Shown here: in pieces, positions 1-7,408 of the stretch
Numbering within the stretch: position 1 is the stretch's first letter
Layout: every line of letters starts with the position of its first letter
Source: Neobacillus kokaensis
GTDB lineage: Bacteria > Bacillota > Bacilli > Bacillales > Cytobacillaceae
Length of the DNA: 64,000 bases
Direction: 5' to 3'
NCBI RefSeq assembly: GCF_014656545.1
Contig: NZ_BNDS01000002.1
Coordinates: forward strand, 114,877 to 178,876
The notes under the pieces: model-generated
What the model was told of the DNA's origin: nothing
The model's database searches: none
Seen by the model: the letters and a program-made list of their open reading frames with translations, nothing else
Program-made: the position numbers and the translations under genes

Positions 1-606
1 TTTAAAATCATTGATCAGATTAATCCCTATTTAACCGAGGAAAAATGTCTCATTTCTATCACAAGTCCTATTAGTACAAATCAAATTGAATCTAAAGTAA
101 CCTGTTCAGTTGCCAGGGTAATTCCAAGTATAACCAATCGGGCATTAACTGGTATTTCTTTGATTACTTATGGTGAAAATTGCCACATGGAATGGAAATT
201 AAAAATTGAACAAATGATGTCAAACATTTCTACACCGCTGTTAATTGATGAAAAAATAACCAGGGTTGCATCAGATATTGTCAGCTGCGGACCTGCCTTT
301 TTCAGCTATTTACTGCAGCGCTTTATTTTAGCCGCTGTTCAAGAAACCGATATTGATACAAAAACCGCAACCGCATTAGCTAGTGAAATGACTGTCGGTC
401 TTGGTGAATTATTAAGACAAGGGCATTATACCCTTCCATCACTACAGGAAAAAGTTTGTGTAAAAGGCGGCATTACCGGTGAAGGAATAAAAGTACTGGA
501 GAACGAGCTTGGGGAAGTATTTGAACATTTATTCCAAGCAACCCATGAGAAATTTAAAGAAGACCTTGAAAAAGTTGAAATGCAATTCTCTAACTCAAAT
601 CTATAA
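1..606 (+). CDS. comER: ComER, late competence/sporulation protein, pyrroline-5-carboxylate reductase-like (5' end cut by window)
   Basis: The frame is open from the first base of the window to TAA at 604-606, so only the C-terminal part (about 201 residues) is seen. The visible part looks like the helical dimerisation domain of the pyrroline-5-carboxylate reductase family, including a Ser-Cys-Gly-Pro-Ala-Phe stretch and a KGGITGEGI segment typical of that fold. ComER is named from a Bacillus gene next to comE that is linked to sporulation and biofilm formation rather than proline synthesis. The identification also rests on context: in Bacillus it lies convergent with yqeM, as here. The Rossmann NAD(P)-binding domain would lie upstream of the window. 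Confidence 0.85.
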   Translation, partial: FKIIDQINPYLTEEKCLISITSPISTNQIESKVTCSVARVIPSITNRALTGISLITYGENCHMEWKLKIEQMMSNISTPLLIDEKITRVASDIVSCGPAFFSYLLQRFILAAVQETDIDTKTATALASEMTVGLGELLRQGHYTLPSLQEKVCVKGGITGEGIKVLENELGEVFEHLFQATHEKFKEDLEKVEMQFSNSNL

Positions 607-675
607 TTCGACTTATTCTGCTAATTTCCTGCAAAAAAAATCTTAAAAAGCCATCTTTTTTTAAAAGATGGCTCA

Positions 676-710
676 GGCTGTCGAAAAACTTTCGATAGCC
701 TTTTATTTTA
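676..710 (+). terminator. Rho-independent terminator inside left IS end
   Basis: GGCTGTCGAAA and TTTCGATAGCC form an 11-bp stem (676-700, one G.U pair) followed by TTTTATTTTA. It would stop comER transcription from running into the element. Confidence 0.7.
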
Positions 711-763
711 TACAGATTCTTTATTAATTAACCGCGTTAAAATGAATAAGCTGTTCAATAGGT

Positions 764-899
764 CTGTTGATTTCCGCTCCAGGCGGCTTCGCTTTCCGCG
801 GGCGGTTCGGGGAGCCGCCTCGGCGCTAAAGCGCCTGCGGGGTCTCCCCTGCCCCGTACTCCCGCAGGAGTCTTCGCCGCCTTCCGCTCCAATCAACAG
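764..899. repeat. GC-rich dispersed palindromic repeat (MITE-like), full copy
   Basis: This 136-bp block is far more GC-rich than its surroundings. It begins CTGTTGATTTCCGCTCCA and ends CCGCTCCAATCAACAG, so it has 9-bp inverted termini (CTGTTGATT/AATCAACAG) and an internal CCGCTCCA direct repeat near each end. The interior is rich in self-complementary segments. Similar elements are scattered in many Bacillaceae genomes. Open frames on both strands across it are by-products of the base composition. Confidence 0.8.
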
Positions 900-937
900 T
901 GTGTTATTTAATAAAGACCTTCCGCTCAACTAATAAA

Positions 938-964
938 TAATAATAATAATAATAATAATAATAA
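938..964 (+). repeat. (TAA)9 microsatellite upstream of the transposase
   Basis: Nine uninterrupted TAA units lie 12 bp before the transposase ATG at 977. In a live gene such a tract could alter promoter spacing; here the gene is already dead. Confidence 0.9.
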
Positions 965-976
965 GTGGTGAAATCA

Positions 977-1549
977 ATGTACAAGCCAAAAGAGTTAGCC
1001 AAAGTGAATATAAATTTGTGTCTATTGATGAATTAGTTCCAGACGACCACCTTCTTCGCTTGATTGAGAAATATATAGATTTTTCATTTCTTCTAGAAAA
1101 AGTTCGTCCTTATTATAGTGATGGTAATGGCCGCCCTTCTGATCCTCTTATTCTTTTTAAAATGATGTTTATTGGCTATATTTACGGAATTCATTCCGCA
1201 CGACAATTAAAAAGAGAGATAAAAATGAACATCACCTATCGTTGGTTCTTGGGTCTAAAATTTCATGAACCAGTTCCACATCACTCTACAATTAGTTGGA
1301 ATCGCCAACATCGTTTTTAAAGGAACTAATATTTTTCAGGAGATTTCTAATGAAATTGTTCTTCCGGCAATGAATCATAAAATGGTCGGTTGTCGTGTTT
1401 TATTTATTGATTCTACACATTTAAAGGCTAATGCAAATAAACATAAATTTACGAAGGAAGAGGTGGAGGTGAAGACTCGTGAATATAAAAAAAAATTTGC
1501 AACACACTTGGCAAGATTAGAAAAAGTGTGTTGCAATTCTTTATGTTGA
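977..1549 (+). pseudogene. IS1182-family transposase, frameshifted and truncated
   Basis: The ATG at 977 opens with MYKPKELAKV in frame 2; the natural continuation (EYKFVSIDELVPDDHLLR) is in frame 1, which implies loss of one base near 1006. Frame 1 continues to SWNRQHRF, where a run of five T near 1316 adds a base; the continuation KGTNIFQEI is in frame 2. The reading ends at 1549 after a TREYKKKFA segment that departs from the usual transposase sequence, so most of the catalytic C-terminus is missing. The N-terminal part matches the SIDELVP...DHLL pattern of IS1182-type DDE transposases. It cannot make a working enzyme. Confidence 0.85.
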
Positions 1550-1557
1550 TTGCCTTC

Positions 1558-1583
1558 CTGTTGATTGGAGCGGAAATCAACAG
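1558..1583. repeat. Collapsed scar of the GC-rich dispersed repeat
   Basis: These 26 bp read, on the minus strand, as the first 18 bp of the full repeat at 764-899 joined directly to its last bases across the shared CCGCTCCA. This is the product expected from deletion between the two internal direct repeats. The orientation is inverted relative to the full copy. Confidence 0.75.
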
Positions 1584-1668
1584 GCCTGTTAGCAGGGACA
1601 ATCTGTTAATAAATATCGGTTTTATGTTCAAAAAATTGCCGAGAAAAATACCTTTACTCGACAATCTG

Positions 1669-1702
1669 AGCCATCTTTTTTAAAAAAGATGGCTTTATTT
1701 TT
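1669..1702 (+). terminator. Hairpin in right IS end, terminator-like on plus strand
   Basis: AGCCATCTTTTTT and AAAAAAGATGGCT form a perfect 13-bp stem at 1669-1694, followed on the plus strand by TTTATTTTTT. It lies immediately after the yqeM stop codon and so could also bound that transcript. Confidence 0.6.
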
Positions 1703-2462
1703 TCTCTGCTATATAAAAAATTCTTTCAGAATCAGCTTGTGGCGCAATGTGTTCGAAGTCCGCATTTACCTCTAACAGCTTAAAACCAGCCTCTTCAAGC
1801 CACCCCGAATATTGTTCTACCGAATAAGTGCGCTGGTAATGAAGCTCATCGATCCTGTCATATTTACCCGTTTTTTCATCCAAAACAAAAAAACTAAGCT
1901 CATGTTCCACACTATTTGGATCATCACCAGGAAAGCTGTTCCAAATATAAGAAATTGGGTCGTCGCTAAAAGCATACGTTTGCTCAAGGAAAACCTCATT
2001 TACTTTATAAAGCGAATGGACATCAAAAATGAGCAGCCCACCTTGCTGAAGGTGAGCAGCTGCACGAGAAAAAGTGTCCCTCACCTGCTGCTCAGATTTC
2101 AGATAATTTAATGAATCACAAAAAATACCGATCACATCAAATTGCCCTAACCCTTCAAGTTCCACCATATCCTGCTGATAAAACGGAATGGCTAATCCCT
2201 CTGTGTCTGCTTTTTTCTTAGCAACCATCAGCATGTCCTCAGACAAATCGACACCTATAACTTGAAATTCTTCTTTAGCAAAACGAACCGACAGCTCACC
2301 AGTGCCACATGCTAAATCTAGGATGCGCAGCGGCTCCGTGGGGCTTGAGTCATTCAAGCTGCTATAACTAACAAGCTTTTCTTTAACAAACCGAACCCAT
2401 TCGTCATATGGGGCCTCACTCATAAGTTCGTCGTAAAGATAAGCAAATTGTTTATAGCTCAT
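1695..2462 (-). CDS. yqeM: YqeM, class I SAM-dependent methyltransferase
   Basis: A 255-residue protein with a Rossmann-type SAM-binding domain. Motif I is ILDLACGTGELS (about residues 47-58), followed by an acidic motif II (VIGVDLSEDML) and a QFDVI motif. The substrate is unknown; the family is always found downstream of rsfS in bacilli. The start overlaps the end of rsfS by 4 bp (ATGA), which indicates translational coupling as the last gene of the yqe operon. Confidence 0.9.
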   Translation of the reverse strand: MSYKQFAYLYDELMSEAPYDEWVRFVKEKLVSYSSLNDSSPTEPLRILDLACGTGELSVRFAKEEFQVIGVDLSEDMLMVAKKKADTEGLAIPFYQQDMVELEGLGQFDVIGIFCDSLNYLKSEQQVRDTFSRAAAHLQQGGLLIFDVHSLYKVNEVFLEQTYAFSDDPISYIWNSFPGDDPNSVEHELSFFVLDEKTGKYDRIDELHYQRTYSVEQYSGWLEEAGFKLLEVNADFEHIAPQADSERIFYIAEKK

Positions 2463-2815
2463 GAATTGGACCCGCTAAGGATATCCACCCTAGGTGCATC
2501 GCCCCAAAGCCGTTCCAAATTATAATAAACTCTTTCATCACGGTGGAAGACATGGGCCACTACATCGCCAAGATCAATTAACACCCAGCGTCCTTCATCA
2601 AAACCTTCCATTCGTTTCACTTCAAAGCCATTCTCTTGAGCTTTTTCACGGATTTCCCGCGCAATCGCCTGAACTTGTTTATCAGAATTTCCGTGGCAGA
2701 TAATAAAATAATCGGCAATTAGAGAAATCCCCTGCATGTTCAGCGCAGTAATATTTTCCGCGCGTTTGTCATCTGCAGCTTTTACGGTAAGATTAAGTAA
2801 CTCTTGATTTGTCAT
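2459..2815 (-). CDS. rsfS: Ribosomal silencing factor RsfS
   Basis: A 118-residue protein of the RsfS/DUF143 family. These proteins bind ribosomal protein uL14 on the large subunit and block joining to the small subunit when nutrients are low. Family features seen are the N-terminal helix (LTVKAADDKRAENI), the SLIADYFIICHGNS strand-loop segment and the WVLIDLGDVVAHVFH core ending in YYNLERLW. The length is normal. It lies 3 bp after yqeK and overlaps yqeM, so the three are co-transcribed. Confidence 0.95.
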   Translation of the reverse strand: MTNQELLNLTVKAADDKRAENITALNMQGISLIADYFIICHGNSDKQVQAIAREIREKAQENGFEVKRMEGFDEGRWVLIDLGDVVAHVFHRDERVYYNLERLWGDAPRVDILSGSNS

Positions 2816-2818
2816 TCA

Positions 2819-3385
2819 TCAAGCCTCCTGATTTTTAATTAAATCATTATACGTATGAAATGTTTCTGGGTAGACCATTTGATTCTTTTTTAATAAAAAT
2901 AAAATCGTATTTTGCACCGACTTAATCAATGCTTTTTCTAAGCTTTCCTTAGCTAGGCCGCGGACTTCGTCAACACCAGGGAAATGCCGGCCAGGCTCAA
3001 TATAATCGGCTAAGTAAACAACCTTCTCAAGTATGCTCATTCCCGGTCTTCCGGACGTATGATATCTTATGGCTGCAAGAATTTCCTGATCTGTAATTCC
3101 TGCCTCTTTTTCCGTTAAGTATGCTCCAACAGGTGCATGCCACAGTTCGGCATTATATTCAAGCAGATCTTGAGGAAATCCTTGTTCGATTATAGTTTGC
3201 TTCATTTCTTCTTTTGGCCTAAATTTAGCATAGTCATGAAAAATAGCTGCCAGCTCTGCCTTTTTTTCATCAGCGCCATATCGTCTTGCTAAGTCAATTG
3301 CTGTTTCCATAACACCTAACGTATGCTGATAACGATGTTCGGTTAATTGTTCTTTTACAAGTTTTAATGCTTTTTCACGTTCCAT
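2819..3385 (-). CDS. yqeK: YqeK, HD-domain Ap4A hydrolase (symmetrical)
   Basis: The start is set at MEREKALKLV, because a GAGGAG site lies 10 nt upstream; a longer open frame to 3421 lacks a site. The 188-residue protein has the HD fold with a His near 21, HD at residues 50-51 (FHDYAK) and a later HAPVGAYL histidine. YqeK proteins bind iron through these residues and split diadenosine tetraphosphate symmetrically, as part of stress control of alarmones. The gene start overlaps the nadD stop by 11 bp. Confidence 0.92.
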   Translation of the reverse strand: MEREKALKLVKEQLTEHRYQHTLGVMETAIDLARRYGADEKKAELAAIFHDYAKFRPKEEMKQTIIEQGFPQDLLEYNAELWHAPVGAYLTEKEAGITDQEILAAIRYHTSGRPGMSILEKVVYLADYIEPGRHFPGVDEVRGLAKESLEKALIKSVQNTILFLLKKNQMVYPETFHTYNDLIKNQEA

Positions 3386-3944
3386 ATAAATGATTCTCCT
3401 CAATATAAGAGATGATATCATCCGGCAGAAGATATTTAACCGTCTTTCCGTCCTTAAATCTATCTCTGATCATACTTGATGATACATCAATTGCCGGTAT
3501 GTCGACATATATAACCGGATAATCCGTTTGATGGCTGTAGGACGGCCGCTTAACCCCGACAAATCGGACAAGCTTGACGAGTTCATCAATCTGATGCCAA
3601 TGTGGTAAATATTCAATCATATCTGCACCGATAATAAAGAAGAATTGATGATCTTTATATGTTTCATTAAGCAATTTCATCGTGTCAATCGTATAGGATG
3701 GCCCTTCCCTGTTCAGTTCAATCAGCTGCAGGCGAAAGGCTGGATTGCTGCCAACAGCGAGCTTCAGCATTTCAACCCGCTCATGATCTTTCACTGAGTC
3801 CAGTTTCTTTTTATGCGGCGGCTCATGATTTGGCATAAACCAAATTTCATCAAGTTCAAGAGTTTCCAGAACCTCATTGGCAATCAAAAGATGTCCGAAA
3901 TGGGGCGGATTAAAGGTACCGCCCAAAATCCCGACTTTCTTCAT
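3375..3944 (-). CDS. nadD: Nicotinate-mononucleotide adenylyltransferase NadD
   Basis: A 189-residue enzyme that joins nicotinate mononucleotide and ATP to give deamido-NAD in NAD synthesis. The nucleotidyltransferase signature GGTFNPPHFGH (about 8-18) and the C-terminal SSSMIRDR motif that binds ATP phosphates are both intact. ATG at 3944 is chosen over an in-frame TTG one codon upstream because it is better spaced from GGGGAG. It is followed by an overlapping yqeK. Confidence 0.96.
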   Translation of the reverse strand: MKKVGILGGTFNPPHFGHLLIANEVLETLELDEIWFMPNHEPPHKKKLDSVKDHERVEMLKLAVGSNPAFRLQLIELNREGPSYTIDTMKLLNETYKDHQFFFIIGADMIEYLPHWHQIDELVKLVRFVGVKRPSYSHQTDYPVIYVDIPAIDVSSSMIRDRFKDGKTVKYLLPDDIISYIEENHLYGT

Positions 3945-3957
3945 CAAAGTCTCCCCT

Positions 3958-4248
3958 TTATGGAAGAGTTATTTGTTTATTTTCAACTGATTCCTTGTAA
4001 AGAACAATTGTATTCCCGATTATCTGGGCAATCTCTGCCCCAGTGCCGGAAGCTAGTTCTTCAGCAACCACGGTTTTATCTTCTTCACAGTTTTGTAAAA
4101 TACTTATCTTTAATAGTTCCCGAGCTTCAAGGGCATCCGCAATTTGTTTAACCATATTTTCATTTACGCCGCCTTTTCCTACTTGAAAAATTGGATCCAA
4201 GTGATGGGCTTTAGAACGTAAAAATCTTTTTTGTTTACCTGTTAACAT
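3958..4248 (-). CDS. yhbY: YhbY-family ribosome assembly RNA-binding protein
   Basis: A 96-residue CRM-domain protein. It has the LTGKQKRFLRSKAHHLDPI opening and the conserved VGKGGVNENM loop used for RNA binding. Members associate with pre-50S particles. The reading frame starts 14 bp inside the end of aroE, so translation is coupled. Bacillus homologues are called YqeI. Confidence 0.93.
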   Translation of the reverse strand: MLTGKQKRFLRSKAHHLDPIFQVGKGGVNENMVKQIADALEARELLKISILQNCEEDKTVVAEELASGTGAEIAQIIGNTIVLYKESVENKQITLP

Positions 4249-5080
4249 GTTGTCCTCCTAGTTGATTTAATACATTTTCTCTCATTCTTTCAACATCCGG
4301 GAAAATGCCTGTCCATTTTTCAAATGCAAGGGCTCCCTGATACACAAACATCTCAATCCCGTTTTGAATATTTGCTCCCCTGTCACTGGCATCTTGCAAA
4401 AATTTTGTCTGCAATGGATTGTAAATAATATCACAAACCAATGCCTGTTTCCTAACATTAGTCAGGTCAATCGGCTGTTCCGCCATTTTAGGAGCCATTC
4501 CGATCAGTGTAGTTTGTACAATTAAATCGTAAACAGCTAAATTTCCCTCTGCTTCTGCTAATGTCCAAGCCGAGGATGTAACGGAATAAGGACATTCAGC
4601 AATTAAGCTTTCTGCTTTTTCAACTGTCCGATTAGCAATATCAACAGCTGCCGGCTTTTCCTTCGCTAAGGTAAAATAGATAGCTCGGGCAGCACCCCCA
4701 GCGCCGACAATTAATATTTTTTTGCCGGCTGTGCTTGGCATGTAGACTTGAAGGCCTTTTAAAAAGCCTGGCCCATCTGTATTATAACCCTTTAGTCTGC
4801 CATTTTCATTGACCACTGTATTAACAGCTCCAATGCATGCAGCAAATTCATCCACTTCATCAAGCAAAGGGATAATATCTGTTTTATGGGGCACTGTTAC
4901 ATTAAATCCGCCTATGCCAATTGCTTTAAACCCGTTAACCGCATCCTTCAGGTTCTCACTTTTTATCTGAAAAGGAAGATAGCTGGCATCAATTTGATAA
5001 AATGAAAATAAATCGTTATGCATAATTGGAGACATCGAGTGTCCAATTGGGTTTCCGATTACCGCATATAGTTTCTTCAT
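4235..5080 (-). CDS. aroE: Shikimate dehydrogenase (NADP+)
   Basis: A 281-residue AroE that reduces 3-dehydroshikimate to shikimate in aromatic amino acid synthesis. Substrate-binding residues are seen in SMSPIMHN (about 15-22), the catalytic lysine in NVTVPHKTD (Lys 66) and the aspartate in YNTDGPGF (Asp 102). The nucleotide-binding GAGGAARAI loop follows near 127. Length and motif order are normal. It sits between yqeH and yhbY. Confidence 0.96.
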   Translation of the reverse strand: MKKLYAVIGNPIGHSMSPIMHNDLFSFYQIDASYLPFQIKSENLKDAVNGFKAIGIGGFNVTVPHKTDIIPLLDEVDEFAACIGAVNTVVNENGRLKGYNTDGPGFLKGLQVYMPSTAGKKILIVGAGGAARAIYFTLAKEKPAAVDIANRTVEKAESLIAECPYSVTSSAWTLAEAEGNLAVYDLIVQTTLIGMAPKMAEQPIDLTNVRKQALVCDIIYNPLQTKFLQDASDRGANIQNGIEMFVYQGALAFEKWTGIFPDVERMRENVLNQLGGQHVNR

Positions 5081-5104
5081 CCGTTCTCCTATCCCCTATT
5101 TAAC

Positions 5105-6217
5105 TTAGATTAATGATTTTCGTAAAACTGTTTCCACACCCTTAGGCACATAGGCTGCTACTTTTACACCCGGCTCATTTACCGTTACCCAGCCGAGCCC
5201 TGAAAAGACAATATCTGTTTTAGCTTCCTTGATGACGTATTCCTGTTTGACCAGCTCAGGAAACGACTTCACTTGTTCCGGTCTTGGCGGTGCCAGTAAT
5301 TCTCCTAGATGATTTTCATAAAGCTCAGCGGCCTTTTCAGTTTTCGTCCGGTGGATTGCCAGTTCATTGGCTAAATAACAAACAAACGAGCGTTTCTCGC
5401 TGCCGCTGATGTAATCAAACCGTGCCAATCCGCCGAAAAATAACGTCTGACCTTCATTTAACTGATACACTTTTGGCTTAATTTCCTTTTTCGGAGTAAT
5501 CAATTTTAAATCGCCTTTATCAACGAAATGAGCCATTTGATGGTGATTAATGATTCCCGGAGTATCGATTAACGCTTTCCCATCATCAAGCGGGATTCGA
5601 ATCATATCTAATGTCGTTCCGGGAAAATGGGAAGTGGTAATCACATCGCCTTCTCCGGTTACTTCCTTAATTATTCGATTAATAAAGGTAGATTTCCCTA
5701 CATTTGTACAGCCTACCACATAGACATCCTTGCCATTTCGCAACTCATCAATGGCTGCAGCCGTTTCCTTCATCATCCAGCCTTTTCCGGCACTTACCAA
5801 AAAGACTTCTTCTGGTCTTAAGCCAAGATCTCTGGCCTCTTGCTTCATCCAATGGATTAGCTTATTATGCTTGACAGACTTCGGCAAGAGATCCACCTTG
5901 TTGCCTACAAGAACAACTTTATTGTTTCCGGCAAAACGATGGATGCCCGGAAGCCAGCTTCCGTTAAAATCAAAAATATCTACAACCATCACTATCAGCG
6001 CATCCGTCTGACTAATTCCATTTAAGATTTTTAAAAAATCATCATCCGTTAAGCTTACGTCCTGAATCTCATTATAATGTTTTAACCGGTAACAGCGTTG
6101 GCAAATAATTGTTTCTTTCTCTAATGCAGAGGCAGGAGCATAACCGATTATATCCGGATTTTCTGTCTGAACGGTTACTCCACAGCCGATACAAATTTGT
6201 TGTTTTGGGTCACTCAC
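5105..6217 (-). CDS. yqeH: Circularly permuted GTPase YqeH, small-subunit assembly
   Basis: A 370-residue GTPase needed for 30S ribosome assembly. The N-terminal zinc finger uses Cys 9, 12, 39 and 42. The G motifs occur in permuted order: NKVDLL (G4) comes before GCTNVGKST (G1) and DTPG (G3), which defines the family. A C-terminal RNA-interaction domain follows. The start lies 3 bp after the yqeG stop. Confidence 0.95.
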   Translation of the reverse strand: MSDPKQQICIGCGVTVQTENPDIIGYAPASALEKETIICQRCYRLKHYNEIQDVSLTDDDFLKILNGISQTDALIVMVVDIFDFNGSWLPGIHRFAGNNKVVLVGNKVDLLPKSVKHNKLIHWMKQEARDLGLRPEEVFLVSAGKGWMMKETAAAIDELRNGKDVYVVGCTNVGKSTFINRIIKEVTGEGDVITTSHFPGTTLDMIRIPLDDGKALIDTPGIINHHQMAHFVDKGDLKLITPKKEIKPKVYQLNEGQTLFFGGLARFDYISGSEKRSFVCYLANELAIHRTKTEKAAELYENHLGELLAPPRPEQVKSFPELVKQEYVIKEAKTDIVFSGLGWVTVNEPGVKVAAYVPKGVETVLRKSLI

Positions 6218-6220
6218 TGA

Positions 6221-6736
6221 TTAATCCTCCCACTGAAGCATACCTTTTTTTCGGAACCAGTTCATAATTCTTCGTTCCACAAAGCGGTTAAATTTTGTTG
6301 CTAATCCGTCCGTCTGGGCAACCGGCACAACAAGAATCGTTTGAAAGCCGCTGCGGTTTCCGCCCAGTACATCGGTTAGTAATTGATCGCCAATCACGAC
6401 GGCCTCTTCTTTTTTAATTCCCATTTGCCCTAAAGCCTGATTAAATGCCCTTGACAACGGCTTCCGCGCCCGAAAAATAAATGGAATATTGAGAGGGTCG
6501 GCAAACGCCTTCACCCTTTGTTCATTATTATTAGAAACGATGGTAACTAAAATATTTTGCTTCTTTATATCTTCGAACCATTGGACAAGCTGAGGCGTGG
6601 CACTTGGACGATCCCACTCCACGAGCGTATTGTCCAAATCTGTAATAATCCCTTTAATCCCCCTTGCCTTTAATTGTTCGGGGGATATTTCAAGAACGCT
6701 CTTGAAATGTTCATTTGGTAAAAATTGTTTCAACAC
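6221..6736 (-). CDS. yqeG: YqeG-family HAD-IIIA phosphatase
   Basis: A 171-residue HAD hydrolase, first gene of the yqe operon. The nucleophile motif is DLDNTLVEWD (Asp 33 and Asp 35), followed by a Ser/Thr motif (TIVSNNN) and the VIGDQLLTDVLGGN acid motif. The physiological substrate is not settled. The start is a GTG about 8 nt after GGGGTG; no ATG is available. Confidence 0.92.
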   Translation of the reverse strand: MLKQFLPNEHFKSVLEISPEQLKARGIKGIITDLDNTLVEWDRPSATPQLVQWFEDIKKQNILVTIVSNNNEQRVKAFADPLNIPFIFRARKPLSRAFNQALGQMGIKKEEAVVIGDQLLTDVLGGNRSGFQTILVVPVAQTDGLATKFNRFVERRIMNWFRKKGMLQWED

Positions 6737-6785
6737 TAAGATAACACCCCATTAAGTAAAATCAAACTTTCACTTTCCTTGTACC

Positions 6786-6814
6786 ATTCTAACCAATTAT
6801 ATCCTTCGTTTCAA
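6786..6814 (-). promoter_or_regulatory. Sigma-A promoter of the yqeG-yqeM operon
   Basis: On the minus strand TTGAAA (6809-6814) and TAGAAT (6786-6791) are separated by exactly 17 bp and lie about 50 bp before the yqeG start. Each hexamer has one mismatch to consensus. Confidence 0.65.
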
Positions 6815-6959
6815 AGAATATATGTTGTTCCTATTGTTCATCAAAATATTACAATACATGAGGGTTTTCAAATAAAAAAGAACAATGAGAAGTGTAATTC
6901 CACATAAATATGAACTTTTTTAGAAAGTTTTAAAAAAGTTTTCGACAAATTCCCCCATC

Positions 6960-7070
6960 TTTATCGTCTGTGGATAAAGTTATTAACATTATACCCATTG
7001 AATCAGCCACTTTTCCTCACCTTATAAACAAATTAACCACAAGTTATCCACCTGTATTTGTGGACAACTA
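6960..7070 (+). promoter_or_regulatory. DnaA-box cluster in the sda control region
   Basis: Four 9-mers match or nearly match TTATCCACA: TGTGGATAA at 6969-6977 (perfect, inverted), TTAACCACA at 7033-7041, TTATCCACC at 7044-7052 and TGTGGACAA at 7059-7067 (inverted). In B. subtilis, sda transcription is controlled by DnaA binding to such boxes. The rest of the gap between yqeG and sda (6737-7190) holds the yqe promoter and otherwise AT-rich sequence in which I see nothing more. Confidence 0.75.
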
Positions 7071-7190
7071 GAACGATTGTTCTAAAGGATTAAATTTGGT
7101 AGATTAAGGGTACACCTAAGAACATACTATTCTATGGATCCTTTTAGGCAAATAGAACATAAAATTTCATAATTGGAGGTGGAGCCTTAC

Positions 7191-7331
7191 ATGCGCAAAC
7201 TGTCCGATGAGTTATTAATTGAATCCTATTATAAAGCAATTGAATTAAACTTAAGTGAAGATTTTATTAATCTTATTGAATCAGAAATCCGCCGTCGTTC
7301 ATTATACAATAAAATCAAATTATCTTCCTAA
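7191..7331 (+). CDS. sda: Sda, checkpoint inhibitor of sporulation kinases
   Basis: A 46-codon gene reading [19 protein letters not shown] and ending [13 protein letters not shown]. This is the helical-hairpin Sda protein, which binds the histidine kinase KinA and stops entry to sporulation while replication or DNA integrity is disturbed. GGAGGTGGAG lies 7-8 nt before the ATG. Its position next to yqeG and the upstream DnaA boxes match B. subtilis. A short GCCCTT/AAGGGC hairpin with a T-run follows. Confidence 0.93.
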   Translation: MRKLSDELLIESYYKAIELNLSEDFINLIESEIRRRSLYNKIKLSS

Positions 7332-7376
7332 ACACCGCCCTTTAAGGGCCTTCTTTTTTATTGGCCACATATAATA

Positions 7377-7408
7377 ACGGCGCCTTTTTAGCGCCGTTTA
7401 TTCTTTTA
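7377..7408. terminator. Hairpin between sda and psd, likely bidirectional terminator
   Basis: ACGGCGC and GCGCCGT form a stem with a 7-nt loop; T-rich sequence follows on the plus strand. The psd stop codon lies right at the hairpin edge. Confidence 0.6.

Larger units (their letters stand above)
649..1694. mobile_element. Decayed IS1182-like insertion sequence between comER and yqeM
   Basis: About 1.05 kb separates two genes that are adjacent and convergent in related bacilli. Near-identical inverted ends are visible: the left end at 649-684 and the reverse complement of 1658-1694 share a block beginning AGCCATC, a T/A-rich self-complementary stretch, GATGGCTCAG and TGTCGA. Inside is a transposase reading frame with two frameshifts and a lost C-terminus. 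The right end abuts the yqeM stop codon. I could not define target-site duplications. It is also possible that the hairpin in each end derives from a native bidirectional terminator rather than from the element. Confidence 0.7.

Noticed and set aside
708..933. Open frames on both strands across 708-933
   Set aside because: They coincide with the GC-rich repeat, have no ribosome binding site and encode Arg/Pro/Gly-rich low-complexity sequence.
1812..2111. 99-codon plus-strand frame inside yqeM
   Set aside because: Antisense to a well-conserved methyltransferase gene, no start signal and no family resemblance.
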